A stretch of DNA of 5,679 bases from Planctomycetaceae bacterium (GTDB lineage Bacteria; Planctomycetota; Planctomycetia; Pirellulales; Thermoguttaceae), in the NCBI GenBank assembly GCA_031254675.1, contig JAIRTV010000616.1:1-5679 (forward strand), written 5' to 3'. Each line of letters opens with the position of its first letter. The stretch's first letter is position 1. Position numbers and translations under genes: made by a program. This document shows, piece after piece, positions 5,364 to 5,679 of this stretch. The notes under the pieces were generated by a model. That model saw only the letters and a list, made by a program, of their open reading frames with translations, ran no database searches and was not told the DNA's origin.

Positions 5364-5657
5364 TTACCACAATAGACCTTTTCTCGAACTTTTCGCGCGT
5401 TTCGTGAAATTTCGTATTTGATTTTTTTTAACATGAAACCACAAAAAACACGAAAAGGAGCTAAATTGTCGTTCTGCAATTGATAAATGTCGTTCTACAA
5501 TTGGCAAATGTCGTTCTACAATTGGTAAATGTAGTTCTACAATCGGTAAATGTAGTTCTACAATTGGTAATGGCGTTGTTGCACAATGTATTTTTGTTAT
5601 TTTTTTGGGACGTTTTTTGGCATTCCGAATGTCGATAGTTTGTTCAGTAATTTGCAT
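5364..5657 (-). CDS. Possible small protein, or end of a gene entering from the right, with heptapeptide repeats
   Basis: A minus-strand frame of 97 codons from ATG 5657 begins MQITEQTIDIRNAKKRPKKI, then gives about five copies of a seven-residue unit (LPIVERH/LPIVELH) and ends in an unremarkable tail (...RKGLLW). The frame stays open upstream of the ATG to the window edge (KNGSAIE), so this may be the C-terminus of a longer gene. A GGAAG ten bases before the ATG could be a ribosome site. The part before the repeats has a plausible lysine-rich protein character. The part after them overlaps the TTTCGTG/CACGAAA motif and looks non-coding. Because the repeat unit is 21 bases, any frame free of stops in one copy tends to stay open, so the frame is weak evidence of a gene. 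Confidence 0.25.
   Translation of the reverse strand: MQITEQTIDIRNAKKRPKKITKIHCATTPLPIVELHLPIVELHLPIVERHLPIVERHLSIAERQFSSFSCFLWFHVKKNQIRNFTKRAKSSRKGLLW
5400..5455. repeat. AT-rich imperfect inverted motif with TTTCGTG / CACGAAA ends
   Basis: TTTCGTG (5400-5406) and CACGAAA (5449-5455) are exact reverse complements 42 bases apart. The flanking bases (AAATTTCGT on the left; AACCACAAAAAACACG on the right when read on the plus strand) extend the likeness imperfectly around a T8 run. The phrase resembles the ACCACGAAA/CACGAAA strings that I recall between genes of several environmental bacteria. It may be a remnant of such a dispersed intergenic element. Confidence 0.35.
5467..5582. repeat. 21-base tandem repeats, about 5.5 copies
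   Basis: Units of the form AATTGGTAAATGTCGTTCTAC repeat without spacers at 5478-5498, 5499-5519, 5520-5540 and 5541-5561, with a more divergent fifth copy at 5562-5582 and a partial copy before (5467-5477). Copies differ by point changes: TCG to TAG in the middle, and GAT, GGC or GGT after AATT. Most units contain CAATTG at the junction, itself a palindrome. On the minus strand the array reads as seven-residue repeats. The lack of spacers rules out CRISPR. Confidence 0.93.
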
Positions 5658-5679
5658 CTCAATCGCACTTCCGTTTTTT

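Larger units (their letters stand above)
5043..5463. other. Stretch upstream of the conserved planctomycete gene without a supported gene
   Basis: Two frames of modest length overlap here on opposite strands: a minus-strand frame of 86 codons (5055-5315, MIPPNPLESDILFHNG...) and a plus-strand frame of about 94 codons from ATG 5123 to 5407. Neither shows a recognisable domain, and the plus-strand one has no ribosome site. Both are rich in S, T and N, as chance frames in such DNA often are. The minus-strand frame ends inside the ribosome site of the next gene, which would allow coupled translation if it were real. No convincing promoter stands out. Confidence 0.4.

Noticed and set aside
5455..5468. 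Plus-strand AAGGAG followed after five bases by TTG, like a gene start
   Set aside because: The frame from that TTG reaches a stop after only five codons.
5467..5582. Possible CRISPR array
   Set aside because: Units are 21 bases and directly adjacent with no unique spacers, and no cas gene is present.

Overview
The window looks like chromosomal DNA of a low-to-moderate GC planctomycete. A gut-type or other AT-rich member of the Pirellulales/Thermoguttaceae would fit. The assignment rests on two things: the protein at 4056-5042 has a core that I know only as a conserved hypothetical of Planctomycetota, and the 541-residue SerA and the Nudix enzyme read like planctomycete versions of those families. 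Only one of the four main genes has a clear Shine-Dalgarno site, which also suits that phylum. This is an assignment by recognition, not by search.

All four convincing genes are on the minus strand. Read right to left (5' to 3' of the transcripts) they are: a conserved planctomycete protein with a helix-turn-helix-like core (5042-4056); a 431-base gap with a terminator-like hairpin, a perfect 25-base palindrome, a 13-base tandem duplication and a promoter-like site; a coiled-coil protein made of 14-residue repeats joined to a PD-(D/E)XK nuclease-like domain (3624-2650); a Nudix hydrolase of the ADP-ribose pyrophosphatase type (2542-2033); and D-3-phosphoglycerate dehydrogenase, serA (1935-310). 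The last three are 97-107 bases apart and could be co-transcribed from the promoter-like site near 3682-3709, although they do not form an obvious pathway.

The two ends are the less ordinary parts. At 82-285, downstream of serA, two minus-strand reading frames join into a protein-like sequence if one base is added in a run of seven A. This is either a decayed small gene, a frameshifting gene or a sequencing indel. At 5467-5582 there are about five and a half tandem copies of a 21-base unit. On the minus strand these would encode heptapeptide repeats within an open frame that runs in from the right edge. Next to it is an AT-rich inverted motif (TTTCGTG...CACGAAA) of the type found scattered between genes.

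I see no tRNA, rRNA, transposase, CRISPR array or phage gene, and no clear multi-gene defence or biosynthetic system. The main open questions are the function of the 4056-5042 protein, the role of the repeat-stalk nuclease-like protein, and whether the palindrome and the 21-base repeats are dispersed elements in this genome.
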